A stretch of DNA of 64,000 nt, taken from NCBI GenBank assembly GCA_036346225.1, contig JARFIW010000494.1, positions 1,922,001-1,986,000 of the forward strand. Direction: 5' to 3'. This document shows positions 11,167 to 22,399 of this stretch, in pieces. Position numbers and translations under genes: made by a program. The number at the start of each line of letters is the position of its first letter. Position 1 is the stretch's first letter. Below the pieces are notes generated by a model. That model was given only the letters and a program-made list of their open reading frames with translations. It ran no database searches and was not told the DNA's origin. The stretch is from Platerodrilus igneus. Lineage: Eukaryota; Arthropoda; Insecta; Coleoptera; Lycidae.

Positions 11167-11208
<42 letters not shown>
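11167..11208. repeat. (TA)n microsatellite, tract 4
   Basis: About 42 bp of TA repeats right after CATAGCA. A CAGGGTG element starts 12 bp further on. Confidence 0.95.
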
Positions 11209-11210
<2 letters not shown>

Positions 11211-11219
11211 AAAGATATA

Positions 11220-12216
11220 CAGGGTGGTTTATAACTTTATACAAATATTTTAACTGGTGCTTAAAAATGGGTCATAAATTGGTATTTTTGTAAAATTATT
11301 TTTTTACAATTGAACCGAACGTTTTCAGGGTATGTACTTGATGAGTGACCTCTGGTATAATGTTCATGCTGCATGAAAAGTCTATCATAAAATTATGTGG
11401 TGTGGTCTGGGGTTTAACGTTTACAAAACCACAATTTGATGTGTTTTATTATTAGCATTCCAATGAAATAACAGACTTTTCAAATAATTTTTATTCGTTA
11501 CTCATTAGTAAACTGTATTTCTAAATTCCAATACAAACAATGGGTGTTCTACTTTACAGGTAGAGAGCTTGTAAATACTACCTTCAAAAGCAAAATTTTT
11601 TGTTCCCTACGAAATTCAAATTCACAGAAAACAAAAACAGAATACAGCTGGAGCTGAATATATATTAGACAACAAATTTTATTGTGTACCAACAAATTCT
11701 TACTGGTCATTTGATTCTTTTAAATTTATGACTGCGGTCATTGGGTATTATCAACACTGACACCAAAAAAGAATTTCAACAGCCAATCTTGTTTTATTAG
11801 CTTATAAAGTAGTGTTTTGCAAGCTCGCTACTTGTAAAGTAGAACGAACCCATTGTTTATATCAAAACTAAAAAAAAAGAAGTTTGCTAATGAGTAGCGA
11901 ATAAAAATTATTCGAAAGCTGTGATATCATTGGCACCGCTAATAATAAAATACATCAATTTGTGGTTTTGTAAACCTTTAACCCCAAACCATATCATACA
12001 CTTTAACAATTGACTTGTCATGGAGAATAAAGATTATATCGAAGGGTACTCACCAAAGAAGTTCAATGAGGGCGCATGTTTAGTCGCCTCATTTTTATAC
12101 GTACCCTGAAAACAGGTTAAATTTTAGTTTTTAAAAACTTTTTTTTTTAAATATCAATCCATAACTCATTCGTAAGCACCAGTTAAAATATTTTTATGAA
12201 GTTGGGCATCACCCTG
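11220..12216. mobile_element. CAGGGTG-family non-autonomous DNA transposon, copy 1
   Basis: The element begins CAGGGTGGTTTATAAC and ends in CATCACCCTG, with TA on both sides (11218-11219 and 12217-12218), giving a 997 bp unit. The inverted arms are long: sequences such as ACCTCTGGTATAATGTTCATGC on the left are mirrored near 12010-12060 on the right, so arms reach several hundred bp. No coding frame is visible. Long arms, CAGGGTG ends and a TA target fit a Tc1/mariner-type or related non-autonomous foldback element. A second, inverted and partly truncated copy is at 20722-22398. Confidence 0.7.
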
Positions 12217-12337
12217 TATATATATAGAAAGATAAAAAATACAAAGTTTCATCAAAATCAAGGGTTGTTGGGTGACTTGATGTGAACCCTTAGAAAACTC
12301 AATATTACATATCCTTAAATTTTGTGGCCTACATTGC

Positions 12338-12747
12338 TACGTTTATTTTCAGCATAAATTAATTACCCTATTTTTCCCTTGTTAATTCATTACTCGTTCG
12401 AATAAACTCCGTTTCAATTCTTAAATTCTTCAACAACATGCTATGAAATAATAGTACGCAACCTAGGTTCGACACGTCTTGAGATTGGAAACCCAAGAGA
12501 AAGCGATTATACACGGTCGTAATGTATAACAAATTAACAAGTACCTAAAACAGGATATAAACTATTCAATTATAGAATAAACTTGTCGTTTCCAAGCAAG
12601 TAGATTTAAGGAATTATTAGAAAGGGCATTTATTATTAATTATGTTGAAGGATTTAAAAGTAGAACCGGAATTTATTCAAACGGGTATTGAATTAACAAG
12701 GGAAAAATAGGGTAATTAATTTATGCTGAAAATAAACATAACAACGT
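12338..12747. mobile_element. Small foldback (MITE-like) element
   Basis: Two arms of about 100 bp in inverted orientation share a TTTATTTTCAGCATAAATTA block at the outer ends and a TTAATTACCCTATTTTTCCC block next to it; they lie near 12340-12435 and 12640-12747. The ~200 bp between them is unique. No open frame of note. Exact termini and target duplication could not be fixed. Confidence 0.55.
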
Positions 12748-12884
12748 GGTTAAAATGATGTGACATTGGAAATATTTGTTCTTTTATTCAAGATCTCATA
12801 ATCTTTCATTCTTCAAACATAATGTACATTTATTAATATACGCTTGCCATTACAATCCAATATGTGATATTTTCTACTCTTTAA

Positions 12885-13252
12885 TAGTCACGTACACTAT
12901 ACATATGTTCCAAGAAATTCTTCTACGATATTTCTACCATGCAACACATTTTATAATGTAAACGAGCCTTGTTACATAAATACAATAAATGAAATTTAAT
13001 GTTTTCTTACAGACTAATTTACTATCAAACGGAATATGATACATACATAATAAACAATCCTCACGGCTTTCACAGCTCTGGACATCACATAATAGTCACG
13101 TGCACCAAATATACATCCTAGGGAATTCTTCTATGATATTTCTAACCACGCAATACCTATTATAACGTAAATAAATGAGCCTTATTACATAAATAAAATA
13201 AAATTTAATGTTTCCTTACAAACTAATTTTCATCAAATGGAATATGATAATA

Positions 13253-13315
<63 letters not shown>

Positions 13316-13345
13316 CCCTCATGGCTTTTACAGCTCTGGGCATCA
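12885..13345. repeat. Tandem duplication, two ~230 bp units
   Basis: Unit 1 (about 12885-13085) and unit 2 (about 13095-13345) share a GAAATTCTTCTA(C/T)GATATTTCTA start, a GAGCCTT(G/A)TTACATAAAT middle and a CAGCTCTGG(A/G)CATCACAT end. They differ by many substitutions, so the duplication is old. Unit 2 carries an expanded (TAA)n exactly where unit 1 has a short ACATAATAAACAATCC. Confidence 0.65.
13248..13314. repeat. (TAA)n microsatellite
   Basis: About 65 bp of TAA repeats, almost perfect. The sister unit of the tandem duplication has only a short ATAATAAA here. Confidence 0.95.
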
Positions 13346-13885
13346 CATACGAATCAATGACACAACAGAAATATATATACAGCTGAACCGGTAAACCTTT
13401 GTAATTATGTAATCTTTAAGGCTATAAGGTTTGGAATTTAATTTTGTGAAAAAAAGAAAGAAATAAATGATATATTGGTAGACCTCATAAGTTGAGAAAG
13501 TACATTATTACCAATTTCAAGTGAAATAAAAAATAATCTTTTTTAAAGGCTGGTGTGTTATTGGTGAAGCAAAATTACTGCTTAGTCGAAAAGAAATTCA
13601 ATGTTAACATCTAGTGTTATGCCAGTCAATAAAATCAATCAAAATCTTTACTGTGAAAACTTAAGTGTTGTATACAGGTTCTTTGTAATAGCGACCATTT
13701 GTTTTTTCCCGTAAGATGTAACTCAGCCTATTTGTAGTTGTTGGATCAACTTTAATTAGTATTTGATTTGTGTGAACTCTCAAAATGTCCAAGTTTCTTG
13801 GGAACACAAACGATGGAGCTGGCTCCAAAGGATGCAAAAAAAGTCACCTCCTCTTCATTTTCGCAGTCCTTCAACAAGACATTTG

Positions 13886-14189
13886 CAAGCCCTACATGTG
13901 ATTTTCCAATGCTCCACCTGAAGGTACTACATTGGCGAGGAAGCGAGTTTTTTTTACCTGCAAAATTTTGAATTTTGCCGAACCCTTGCTCTTCCAAGCA
14001 AGGCAGGGATCTTTAACATACGTGACAACACTCACGCACAACACCTCCATTTTACCTCTCATCTAAACGAGGGCGTGTTTTTGTGAAAAATACTCGCCCA
14101 ACATTTTTCAAGCAGACCGTGTCGGGATTCGAACTCAGGACCTTGGGCGTAATAGTTACATGCATACCAACTATGCCACTGGGTCACCT
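13886..14189 (-). mobile_element. tRNA-derived SINE, copy 1
   Basis: On the minus strand the element starts GTGACCCAGTGGCATAGTTGG (A-box-like) and has GAGTTCGAATCCCGACACGG, a good RNA polymerase III B box, about 45 bp later. The tRNA-unrelated body (TTAAAGATCCCTGCCTTGCT and so on) matches the copy at 31519-31815 over its whole length. It is flanked by the 8 bp direct repeat GACATTTG at 13878-13885 and 14190-14197, a target duplication. Length is 304 bp. It lies in the decayed transposon protein gene. Confidence 0.8.
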
Positions 14190-14438
14190 GACATTTGGAA
14201 GTCACTAATATCGATCATATTCACATGCTACATAATTATTGAAATTTCCATTGTTAATGTTGTAACACCTTCAACTACTTCAGGAAGAGAACTTTTATCA
14301 CGCAATGAATAAATATTGATTTTCGCTTCAGTTTCACTATGTGGAATAAACGTGTGATACTGTTGTTTACTTTTTATTGGTTCATTTCCTTGCAGGAGGT
14401 ATTCCAGTAAATTTTCTTCTTCATTGTGGTCTTCATCT

Positions 14439-15555
14439 TGTTACATTTCAAATTTGGAAATGTACTTTGTTAAATATGTGAGTAAACTCCCACGAATATT
14501 TTCAAATAAACTTGTTAATTTCCGTCATTCCAGACAGTTGCGTTTGCGCAAAAGAATGCGCAGGCGCGGAGTGAATGGCACAAGTGCATGATGTGTATAA
14601 TACGACGCCATTATACTACGAGGCCTGAAGCCGAAAACATCTACCTGTGTCGTGGTGTGTCTTTTCTCTCTTTTTAGGATGTAGGTTCCTCTATCTTATC
14701 TCTACCTTCTATCGTACCTTTACCTGTATCCTTGACGCCTCCCTACAAACAAAGAGGATGGACGAATGAATCTATAACAACGATGGCGTAGCCGATCCAC
14801 AGCAAAAAACAAGGAGATGGCCCTGGGATATAACTAAGGTGCGATTTAAGTGAGTACATTGATTTATTTATATTATAAATTGAGAATTGTATCACTTTTA
14901 ACGTGTTTGGTATTTGATAAAATACAGATTTGTCGCGTAATCATGTCATATTAAACGATTGCGCAATATTATGAAATGCGAGAAACCTTAAGAGTGGTAT
15001 CCCACGTTGGGCGCCACTCTCATGGTTTCCCGCGTTTCATAATATTGCGCAATTGTATATTATAACATAATTACACGGCAAATTGTATAAAAAAACCAAA
15101 CATGTTTAAAAGTGATACAATGGTTAAAGTACAATATAAATGAACGAGTACTCACGTGTATTTCTTTTACATCTCAGGGCCCTCGTTGTCTTTTGGTGTG
15201 GGTAGGCTGTCATCGTTGTTACAGATTCATTCGTCCATCTTCTTTGTTTGTAGGGGGGGCGGCAAGGATACAGGTAGAGGTACGATAGAAGGTAGAGGTA
15301 AGATAGAGGAACCTACATCCTAAAAAAAAGAGAAAAAACACCATGACACAGGTAGCTGGTTTCGGCTTCAGACCTCGTAGTACAATGGCGCCGTATTACG
15401 TACCACGCACTTGCGTCATTCACTCCGCACCTGCGCATTCTTTTATGCAAACGCAACTGTCCGGAATGATGGAAATTAACAAGTTTATTTTAAAATATTC
15501 GTGGGAGTGTACTCACATATTTAACAATGTACATTTCCAAATTTGGAATGTAACA
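14439..15555. mobile_element. Palindromic LTR element: two inverted LTRs around a primer-binding site
   Basis: The element is 1117 bp. Both outer ends read TGTTACATT(T/C)CAAATTTGG going inward, so both are 5' (U3) LTR ends. The arms (14439-14997 and 15014-15555) are inverted copies, roughly 90% alike by eye. The 16 bp centre plus arm ends forms TGGCGCCCAACGTGGG on the minus strand, the tRNA-primer-site type of Ty3/gypsy elements. The 4 bp ATCT flanks both sides (14435-14438 and 15556-15559), a target duplication. Removing the element and one ATCT leaves the interrupted minus-strand coding frame in register, which confirms both edges. No gag or pol is present. Confidence 0.85.
14998..15016 (-). 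other. Primer-binding-site sequence at the palindrome centre
   Basis: On the minus strand TGGCGCCCAACGTGGGATA. The TGG start pairs with the CCA end of a tRNA, and the sequence is of the kind found directly downstream of the 5' LTR in many gypsy-type elements. Here it is the only internal sequence between two inverted LTRs. Confidence 0.7.
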
Positions 15556-17090
15556 ATCTGTACAGTACATAAACCGTATATTAGGAATATTTTCCTTACT
15601 CCAGTTAAAAATTTGTATGATGTCGTTTTTTGGTCTAAGTATGGTCTTTGCAGACTGGTTCAGAACATCACACACCCTTTTCCATGAGTTGTGGCAAAAA
15701 AGGGCCGTTCAGTCTCTACTTTGAAGTCACTTTCATGATGACGGATATTAATGATTTTTCCCCCTATTTTTGTACTGGATTGTTGAACAAACTATGAAAA
15801 AAGTAAAGTATCTTCTGCAAGGACGGCTGTCACATAGAAAATTGATCATTTTTAAATAAGTGCATTCATGATTTAAGCATTCAGAAATAATTACAAAACT
15901 TTTATATTTTATAAGTACTTCTTTTTTCATTGTAACGCACTGCAAAGGGATGTACAGTTGCTTGATTGTTATTCCAATGAAAAGATTGGACAACAAAGAA
16001 ATAGTGTTCTTGGAACAGACTAAACTGACAACAGTTTCATTTCATTTTATTTTTTTCTCGAGGTGTAGTATTTTGAATGTTGGCGGGCTATAAATGAGTG
16101 TTTTTAAGTAGAACAAATTGCTTGCAAAAGCAATCCGTGATGTCTTTAACACTTTTTGTAAGTCTAAAAATTGTACCTGTTGACCAAAATCCTTTGTTTA
16201 TATGTAGCATTTTCTACCGTAGTCTCTTCAAAGTGACTTAGAAGTTTCTCTTTAAAACATGTATTCCAAGGCAGTTTTCACAAACATTAAGGAAACAGTC
16301 TAGCTTTGTGACCGAGCACAACTGTGACACGTCTACTTTATAATGACTAAGATTAGCATCATTGTCCACTTTTATCTCATTCAGCTTTCCTCCAAAGCCA
16401 CAAGTTTTAGATTCTGGTGTGTAGTATATACACAAACTGAGGGAGTTGCATTACCACCTGCTAGTAGTTTTTTTGACCACAGCTAGGCAAATTTAGAAAA
16501 CCCTATTTTATCTGACAAATATTTTTTCTTAAAAAGTTCATGTTTCTTTCAAATTCTTTTGAACATGAGCTCTTTTACCACCAACCTTCATCGACACAGT
16601 CTTTTTACAAGGCATAATTCGGCTTACATCATCACTGTTATAAAATTGTTTAACCTTATCAACTACAGATTGTTGTAGTGTTTTGCCATGTTTTGGATCA
16701 GGAGTAGACATTATAACTTTTTCTTTAACTGAGGTTTTAGTTTTCCTAGTCATTCTGTTACTTACATTGAACTCATCTTGTATCCTTTTACACATACAGC
16801 TCTTACAAAGTGCAGTTAAAATAATGAACTGCTCATTCCTACTTTCAGTATTTTAAAATTTTTCTTTCAGTTGTTCAAGAATTCCTGAATCGGAACAATC
16901 TCTTACCTTCTGTAGTTTTCTTTGGCAATAACCTCGAAAGTGTATTGCTTTTATACTATTAGAAGTTCTTCAATATTTGAAAAAGAGTTGTTTTAACAGT
17001 CGAGTGCTAGGAAAATCTGTATCTGCCTGTGAATGCTCTTCTAGATGACAAATTTGGAAGCAACCTGACCGAACCGCAGTCCACGCCTGA

Positions 17091-17190
17091 GAACCATCTT
17101 TAAATAATCCGGAAGGGAGCCCTGCAGTAGCTAGCCTGGAGCAATCCCGAAGGATGCCATGCGAACCATCTTTAAATAATCCGGAAGGGA
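17091..17190. repeat. Short direct duplication
   Basis: GAACCATCTTTAAATAATCC plus GGAAGGGA occurs at 17091-17118 and again at 17163-17190, 72 bp apart. The sequence around it (17050-17230) is GC-richer than its surroundings. No function evident; a small tandem duplication between two decayed transposons. Confidence 0.7.
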
Positions 17191-17699
17191 CCCATGAGCA
17201 ACCCTGAAGGAAGTGATTCTGTAGGAAGCTTTACCTATCCATGTGAGTACTCCGTTTTTTATAATCTATTTTATGAATTTTGCATATTTCGTCATTTATG
17301 TGTAATAATTTGCATATTGTGTGACGTCATTGACAGATGGGCGTGCTAATTTCCACATTATAGATTAGCGTTACCAACTGTCTTTGTGTCGCGTATGCCG
17401 CATTTGCGGTATATAAGAATCCTTCAACTAAAACCTATTCGTAAAACAAGATCGCCATTTTTTAAATATAATTTAAGATTGCCAATTCTGATAAACCACA
17501 CTCTTTACACAACCTTAATAAAAATGTCTAATCTTTCCTTTTTTAGGAAATTGTTCCAGTTTTCCAAAGTTTTCTACTTGTCTTCACATAACTGGATATA
17601 ATGGTTTTTTATAATGTCTGCATCATTTGCTTTCGCTCGATAAATTCCTCTAGAGCTACATTTAACCTGGATTTTTAAAGATATTACTACACATCATCA

Positions 17700-19730
17700 C
17701 AGGAGACAAACAAGACGCACCTTCGTTAATTTTGTATTTCAATAGACTTTTGACTGTTATTTCTTGGTAAAAGTGTTTTAAAAAGGTAACAATCATTTTT
17801 AAATGTAACAACATAAAGTTTATTCAAACCCCTCTTCGCTTTACAAACAACAGACGCTCCAAAACCAATATCCACATTTCCAATTGACTTTAAGTTTGCT
17901 GTTTTTGTTATATTAATTTTAATTAGTTTATTAGGGGCGTTTGTTTCATTCATAATTTTTGAACTAATGAAACAACTTCCAATGCTACGCAACATAATGT
18001 ACAATTCCTGATATAAAATTGGCATTAGAGGATCGTCTGATTGAAAAAATTTAAAAAACGGTTCAATTTGTATACTAATTGATTTAAGAAAGTGTAATCT
18101 AGCTAGTATAAGTTTATCTGCTAAAAACTTTTTATTTTTTCGAATGTTCTACTGTCTAGACACTTCTTTATAGTAAGTAAGTAGATTTATTGCATAACTC
18201 AATATAGGTTATTAAAGTATAAAACAAAATATTATACTATAAAGCAAATTATTAAAATACAGTTAATAATATAATTAGTTTTCATTTCTACAACTTAAAA
18301 TATATTTTTTTAAATTACTCTTGAATTTTCTTTGAGAAGGCTGATTTGTAACTGATTTTGGTAATGCATTATATATCTTAACGCCATAATGAAATACATT
18401 TTTTGTGGTTATCGTTTTATTCTTCTTGTATATATAGTAATTGTCTGCTTGTCTTGTGCTGTAGTTATGTATATCTGACACTTTAATTAAGTTGCTAACC
18501 AAGTACGAAGGCAGGAAACCATTTATAATTTTATATATAAAAACCATACTATTATATTTCATTTGTTCCTGAACATTTAAAAAATTAAGGCATTCTAACA
18601 TTTTACGGACTTTGGCAAATCTGCTACATTTTAATAAACATCTCTTTAAAGTGTTAGCTTGTTCAATGTATACCCCTATAGGTTTTATGATTTCAATTAA
18701 TTACTGCTTGATTTTCCATCCAACGTATGTTGCAAAATCCTTTTGGAAATAGAACAGAACCAGAAAAGGCAATATATTTAGCACGCCTTGAAGGTAAGTC
18801 TTTAAAAAAATAATATTAGTGATCGCCAAAAGTTTTGCATTTTCCATCTAGTCTTTTCTGCTGTTTTGAATGCCCCATGAACCACATGTTCTGGTGGAAA
18901 ACAATTCGGGATACTCACTTCTTTTATCTTTTAAATATTTGCACAAGTCCTCAAGCATTCGTAGATTAACGTTAGGACCATCCAACTCTACCTGTACAAT
19001 TTCTTTCAGAGACAAGCATAAGAAAGTTATAGATTCAATAAATTTATTCATTAAATCAGAAGCAGTTCATGTTTCAAGAATGCCGAATTAAAAAAATCTG
19101 GTTTGTATAGTATCTGTTGTTTCATCGCAAAATCTGACGATTATGTTCATCTGACCATGGGATATTTTATTAGGACTTTCGTCAAATGACAAAGTATAAA
19201 ATGTACATTCTTTCAATTGATTAGAAGTTCATTTTGGATATAAGGTCCTAGTGCATGGATTATAGAAAAAGCTACTTTATCTATATGAATCTGTAAATTT
19301 TTTGCAATCACACTATCAGGAAAAGTGGCAGGAAAAATATCGGTGGCACTTGTAAAACTTCTATCTGAGGAATGTGTCATTACTTTGTGAATACATTACA
19401 AAATTTCTGCTTTATTACTTCTTCCCGTTGTAGGTAGGTTAACTTTAACATATTAGAATTACCAGAATACGCAGAACTCTCCCTTATTAAGGAATTGAAC
19501 GCGTACCTGTACTTGCTACTATTTTATCACCGACGACAAGTTCTTTATTCATGTCTGTATCTATACATTAACTGTCTATGTTAATGGACACTTTAAAAAA
19601 TGTACTTGGAGTCCTCTTCAATTACGGTTGCACAATTTTCAATTGCTTTTTACCCTTTGCGTGAGTTCTAACACAATGTATGCCACATTGACTAACATCA
19701 AACACTTTTCTGCACATATGAAAATGCGTG
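17700..19730 (-). pseudogene. hAT-like transposase with BED-type zinc finger (decayed, split by a LINE)
   Basis: Minus-strand motifs appear in order. About 19600-19710: CRKVFDVSQCG...HAKGKK, a C2H2 BED-like finger as in ZBED/hAT transposases. About 18990: VELDGPNVNLRMLE, matching the S-M-D-G-P-N-V-N block of this group. About 18760-18690: LPSRRAKYIAFSGSVLFP...RWMENQAV. A LINE then intervenes (18172-18665), and the protein resumes with FFQSDDPLMPILYQEL and NETNAPNKLIKI (18040-17900). Many stops and shifts. The 90-codon frame at 19698-19970 may be the extreme N-terminus. Terminal repeats were not found. Superfamily placement is from memory of the motif set. Confidence 0.6.
18172..18665 (-). mobile_element. 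3'-end LINE fragment nested in the hAT-like gene
   Basis: A 108-codon minus-strand frame (18275-18601) begins MLECLNFLNVQEQ and continues through FIYKIINGFLPSYL, STRQADNYYI, FHYGVKIYNALP and FKSNLKKYIL. This is the C-terminal tail characteristic of CR1/jockey-like LINE ORF2 proteins. The downstream side ends in a short ACTTACTT-type run near 18172, typical of a LINE tail. 5' truncation is normal for this class. Coding sequence of the host hAT-like gene is recognisable on both sides. Confidence 0.7.
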
Positions 19731-19979
19731 AACTTTATCTTCACACGATAACAAGTTAAATTCCTCAAAATCTAACCGTAACGGGTTAAACTGGCATTTA
19801 TCGGGCATATCAATAAAAAAAGCAACTACGGTGTTAAATTTATTGCAAAGGCATGGTTTGTATTGAGATTGTCTGCAGACACCCACAAACTTGCAGATTT
19901 TAACAATATTAATAAAAACTTCAATTTGAATTAGCAAGCACATAATATAATTGTCACTGCCGTGTTGCATTTCAGTCCT

Positions 19980-20721
19980 ATAGTATAACTTTTATTATAA
20001 ATAACAGACCACTATGTTAAATCTAATCATTTAATATGTAATAACCAGTAAAAGAAATAGAACTCTGAATAATTGAACCAGAAACATCAGGTTATGACTA
20101 ACACTCAAGCTAACAAGAGAGGGACATGTTCGATGGGGGTGTTTGAACTATAGAGGGGATACATAACGGTTAAAAATCCATTTTGTTCTCTAGGAAATTA
20201 AAATACAGATAGGAATTTTGAAATAATTATGTTCATCTTCTGGTAATAACTGTATGCATTTCAACAAAGAACATAATCGCCATCAAAAGTAATTTAGAGG
20301 TTATGCTTCTTATCTCAATGTTTTTAGAAAGTTATAAATATAAAATGTATTGCTATACTGTTGCCTATTCTGTTTAAATCTTTTAAGCTCAGTCGTATTA
20401 ACTGGGATGTTTTATTTAGCTCAGGTAGGTAACCTCGAATCAATTCATGCAATAGAAGAGCACTTAAACACGTTAACATCCTGCATCCCAGGTCAAAAAA
20501 GATATAAAATTTAAAAAATAGTGTTTATTTTATTTTATGCATATTGAAAAACAGCAAAATGAATTCAGATTTCTTTATGTGTTTAAAAGACGTCAAATTT
20601 CTGTACGTGAGGAACAAATTATGTACTTTCCCATATTTCCGGACCTATTTTACAAAATCAGCATTTTTCCGATTTTGTGTACTTGTAGACACCCTGTTAA
20701 GGCAGACTTGGGCCTATAACA
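19980..20721. other. No recognised feature
   Basis: AT-rich sequence. The overlapping plus-strand frames at 20537-20768 show no motif and partly overlap the following transposon. Confidence 0.45.
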
Positions 20722-22398
20722 ACATGGGTGATTCACAACTTCATAGAAATATTTTAACTGATACTTAAGAATGAGTCATCAATTGATATTTTCACAAAAA
20801 AAATTATTTTTTAAAAACCAAAATTGAACCGAATGTTTTAAGGAAACGTATACAAATAATCAGACACCTAACCACGCGCTCTAATTGAAATTCTTCGATG
20901 AGACCTCTGGTATAATGTTTATGCTGCATGACAAGTCTATCCTAAAATTTTATGGCATGGTTAGGGGTTTAAGGATTACAAAATCACAAATTGATGTGTT
21001 TTATTATAAGCAGTACCAATGACACCCCGACTGAATGCTTCAAATAATTTTTGTGTTACCTCATTATTAATGGCATTCTTTGAGTTTTGCTATAAACAAT
21101 AGGTGTTCTATTTTACAGGTAGCAAGGAAGGTTGTAAAATGCTACCTTACAAGCTTTTTTTGATAGTTATGTAAACCAGGTGGAGTGGAAAGCTGTTATA
21201 GCTAATGTGGGACTCTCCTTGAGGCATACGCACTAAAACCACTCCCCCTGGCGGGTGCGTCAGCCAAACGGTTCTGCCGCACTGCAGCCTAAAAGGCTTA
21301 TTGTGCTGAACCTGGTTAAGTTAATTAGTATACAAGTCCTGGGTCTATCAGTGGATCTACTATATACAAGTGCCCCACCGATTGAACTCAGTCCTAGCAC
21401 CTTTCCCTTGCAAATCCAAGGTTCCTGGATAATGGCTATATCGCAGTCCCCCATCAGCTTACATAGTGAACGAGTTTGACTCCGTCCAAGTCCCAGATTC
21501 GACTTTCTTGGCATTCCTCAGCTTTCTAAGCTGAGCTCCTGAAAGCTTCTTTGCTTGCAGTCCAGTGCCTGCAAGTTTATTTATAGTATTTTCCATGTCT
21601 GGTGTTTCAAACATCGGTCTTGCAAGCGGACTTGCATCCTGGGTCTGCTCCACCTCCATGGATATATTTTGGTTACCAGAGGGGTCCCCCATTGCTGGTT
21701 CCACCTCTTCAGGTTCAGTTTTACGGTACCAATATTATTCATGATTGTTCCCACAAGTATGGGGTATGTAAATGGTCGCCATGCCAGGTGCCCACTGTTG
21801 GCATGGAAGGCGTGAATAAATCGGGGTGCCGCCCTGTTCCCTGGGCTTAGTAGCACATGATTGGCATTTGCAATTCCTTTTGGTGTCAGTATTGAAAGTA
21901 CCTAGTAATCGCAGTCATAAATTGAAAACGATCAAATGACATTAGGCATTTGTTAGTACAGAGTAAAATTCGTTATTTAATATTAATTCAGTTAACTTTA
22001 TCTACTTTTGCTTTATGCGAATTTTAAAATTGTAGGAAACATCAAAGATTTTGCTTTTAAAAGTAGCATTTTCCATGCTCCTTACCTGTAGAGTAGAACA
22101 CCCTTGTTTGTATTACAACTCAAAACAAAGCAGTTCACTAATGAGTAATGAATAAACATTTTTTGAAACGTCTGTCCGTTTCAATGGCACCACTAATAAT
22201 AAAATATATCAATTTGTGGTTTTGTAAACTTTAAACCTCAAACTATACTAGAAAATTATACGATAGACTTATCATACAGAATAAACATTATACCGAAGGT
22301 CATTCGCCAAAGAATTTCAAATGGCGAGTGTGGTTAGTAGCCCCATTATTTTTATATCTACCCTGAAAACATTCGGTTCAATTTCAGTTTTTAAAAAA
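20722..22398. mobile_element. CAGGGTG-family transposon, copy 2 (interrupted, right end lost)
   Basis: The left end (GGGTGATTCACAACTTCATA near 20725) and inner sequences such as GAGACCTCTGGTATAATG match copy 1 at 11220-12216. The core (for example CGCAGTCATAAATTGAAAAC near 21911) matches the minus strand of copy 1, so the two copies have opposite orientation. Copy 2 is split by a LINE fragment at about 21180-21865, and similarity to copy 1 stops at 22398 before the final inverted end. Confidence 0.65.
21180..21865 (-). pseudogene. LINE fragment: ORF1 3' end and ORF2 endonuclease start
   Basis: On the minus strand a frame at 21459-21704 ends in KLSGAQLRKLRNAKKVESGTW, the kind of basic tail seen at the end of R1/jockey-type ORF1. 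It overlaps a frame at 21260-21514 that starts MPRKSNLGLG and contains CDIAIIQEPWICKGKV, the first motif of an AP-like endonuclease (I-Q-E-P-W). The order ORF1 then ORF2 with overlapping frames is usual for these LINEs. Downstream the frame decays. The fragment lies inside a CAGGGTG-family transposon. Confidence 0.7.
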
Positions 22399-22399
22399 T

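Larger units (their letters stand above)
13700..16960 (-). pseudogene. Decayed DNA-transposon protein of an unnamed insect/metazoan family
   Basis: Minus-strand pieces appear in order. Near 16538-16795: an N-terminal region with PDPKHGKTLQQ followed by KVKQFYNSDDVSRIMPCKK, a pair of motifs I associate with a recurrent, unnamed family of transposon-borne proteins in insects and cnidarians. Near 15748-15996: SECLNHECTYLK. Near 15700: a PFFATTHGKG-like block. The chain then continues through 15490-15675 and, left of a palindromic LTR insertion, through 14210-14438. A last piece (about 13752-13880) has ENEEEVTFFASF. Multiple stops and shifts. Two later insertions interrupt it (14439-15555 and 13886-14189). 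The biochemical role is not known to me; a DDE-type recombinase is a guess. Confidence 0.5.

Noticed and set aside
13752..13997. 81-codon minus-strand frame as a gene
   Set aside because: It crosses the SINE boundary at 13885-13886; half is SINE and half is transposon-protein remnant.
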